Assembly (NCBI RefSeq): GCF_964340395.1
Contig: NC_135562.1
Span: forward strand, 10,777,634-10,825,133
Direction: 5' to 3'
Length of the DNA: 47,500 nt
From: Glandiceps talaboti
Lineage: Eukaryota > Hemichordata > Enteropneusta > Spengelidae
A program made the translations under genes and the position numbers. The notes under the pieces are model-generated. The model did not search any database and was not told where the DNA came from. It saw nothing but the letters and a program-made list of their open reading frames with translations. Shown in pieces: positions 46,944 through 47,500 of the stretch. How positions within the stretch are numbered: position 1 is the first letter of the stretch; each line of letters starts with the position of its first letter.

Positions 46944-47414
46944 CTGTCAAAGGTATAAAATAGTTGTATCGGTAAAGTTGAAATCAGTATAGGCCAGAAA
47001 CTTGCAATTGGCTATCTGACTCAACATTCAGGCTTGGCGTTCCGGGCGAACTATATTGTCAAATCGAGTCTTTGGGCTAAAATTTGTCGTTCTAGTTCTC
47101 TGGTCAATGAATTGTATGGTTTATAGTCGGTGGTGGTAATGAGACTGGGGACGTATCTGAGATAAGTTGTCATGAATCGTTGTGGTAAGCAGAGGTCGAT
47201 AATTCTGTCGGTAGGTAGGTCTCTAGGCATGTTAGATTTCTAGTATGTTGGATAGCCTGGAAAGCTGATGGGTCGATAACTCTGTCGGTAGGTAGGCCTA
47301 GGCTTGTTAGATTGTTGGATGGCTACTGACTATACTTTAGAAGGGTTTACAACTTTTCTCCAGACTTACATTCGCCTGGAAATGAATATGGCGAACAATT
47401 TCTTGGTTAATTCA

Positions 47415-47453
<39 letters not shown>

Positions 47454-47500
47454 ACAATTGATTGGTTGGTTGGTTGGTTGGTTGGTTGGTTGGTTGGTTG
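46944..47500. repeat. Subtilase intron with 77-bp duplication and GATT/GGTT microsatellite
   Basis: GTCGATAAYTCTGTCGGTAG GTAGG occurs at 47195 and 47272, each followed by a diverged CTAGGCWTGTTAGATT. From 47414 to the edge runs (GATT)n followed by (GGTT)n. I recognise no further subtilase exon here. Confidence 0.8.

Noticed and set aside
47355-47400. Possible subtilase micro-exon after TTTCCAG on the minus strand near 47375
   Set aside because: The acceptor is followed after only six bases by GTAAGT, and no subtilase motif is encoded.

Overview
The window is animal nuclear DNA. The genes are split into many short exons with GT/AG splice sites and all three intron phases, lie on both strands, and are separated by AT-rich sequence full of microsatellites, minisatellites, short foldback elements and tRNA-derived SINEs. 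Nothing fixes the species. An intron-rich, compact, AT-rich genome that carries DDX24, elongin C, a PCSK9-like protease and an intron-containing xylose isomerase suggests a marine invertebrate, perhaps a non-vertebrate deuterostome. That placement is inference.

Five protein-coding genes can be read through. From left to right: (1) a class I SAM-dependent methyltransferase on the minus strand (1563-9564), whose 3' end is not found in the window; (2) a complete 13-exon, 460-residue xylose isomerase on the plus strand (11768-21829); (3) a complete 15-exon, 772-residue DEAD-box RNA helicase of the DDX24 type on the minus strand (24239-35674); (4) elongin C on the plus strand, three coding exons and 119 residues (37505-39797); (5) the last three coding exons of a proteinase K/PCSK9-like subtilase on the minus strand (45637-46943), whose 5' part lies beyond the right edge. 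Methyltransferase and xylose isomerase are head to head, xylose isomerase and DDX24 tail to tail, DDX24 and elongin C head to head over about 1.8 kb (a probable shared promoter region), and elongin C and the subtilase tail to tail.

The genes do not form one obvious pathway. DDX24 acts in ribosome biogenesis and RNA handling. Elongin C is an adaptor of cullin-RING ligases and the Elongin complex. Xylose isomerase is a sugar isomerase with a patchy distribution in animals. The most striking gene is the xylose isomerase: all ten active-site and metal ligands are present, each shifted by exactly 24 positions from the E. coli numbering as I recall it, and its extra N-terminus carries a basic, NLS-like cluster.

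The non-coding part has its own theme. At least four foldback elements have one arm amplified in tandem (about 2.1, 5.1, 13.5 and 34.9 kb). There is a near-perfect 85-bp hairpin with a 9-bp target duplication nested inside another repeat. A 378-bp hAT-like MITE has an exact 8-bp target duplication and an apparent empty-site paralogue nearby. Two minisatellites duplicate splice-site/exon boundaries, one of them carrying helicase motif VI. Downstream of elongin C are a 40-bp-period array of CCAAT boxes and a cluster of octamer (ATTTGCAT) motifs.
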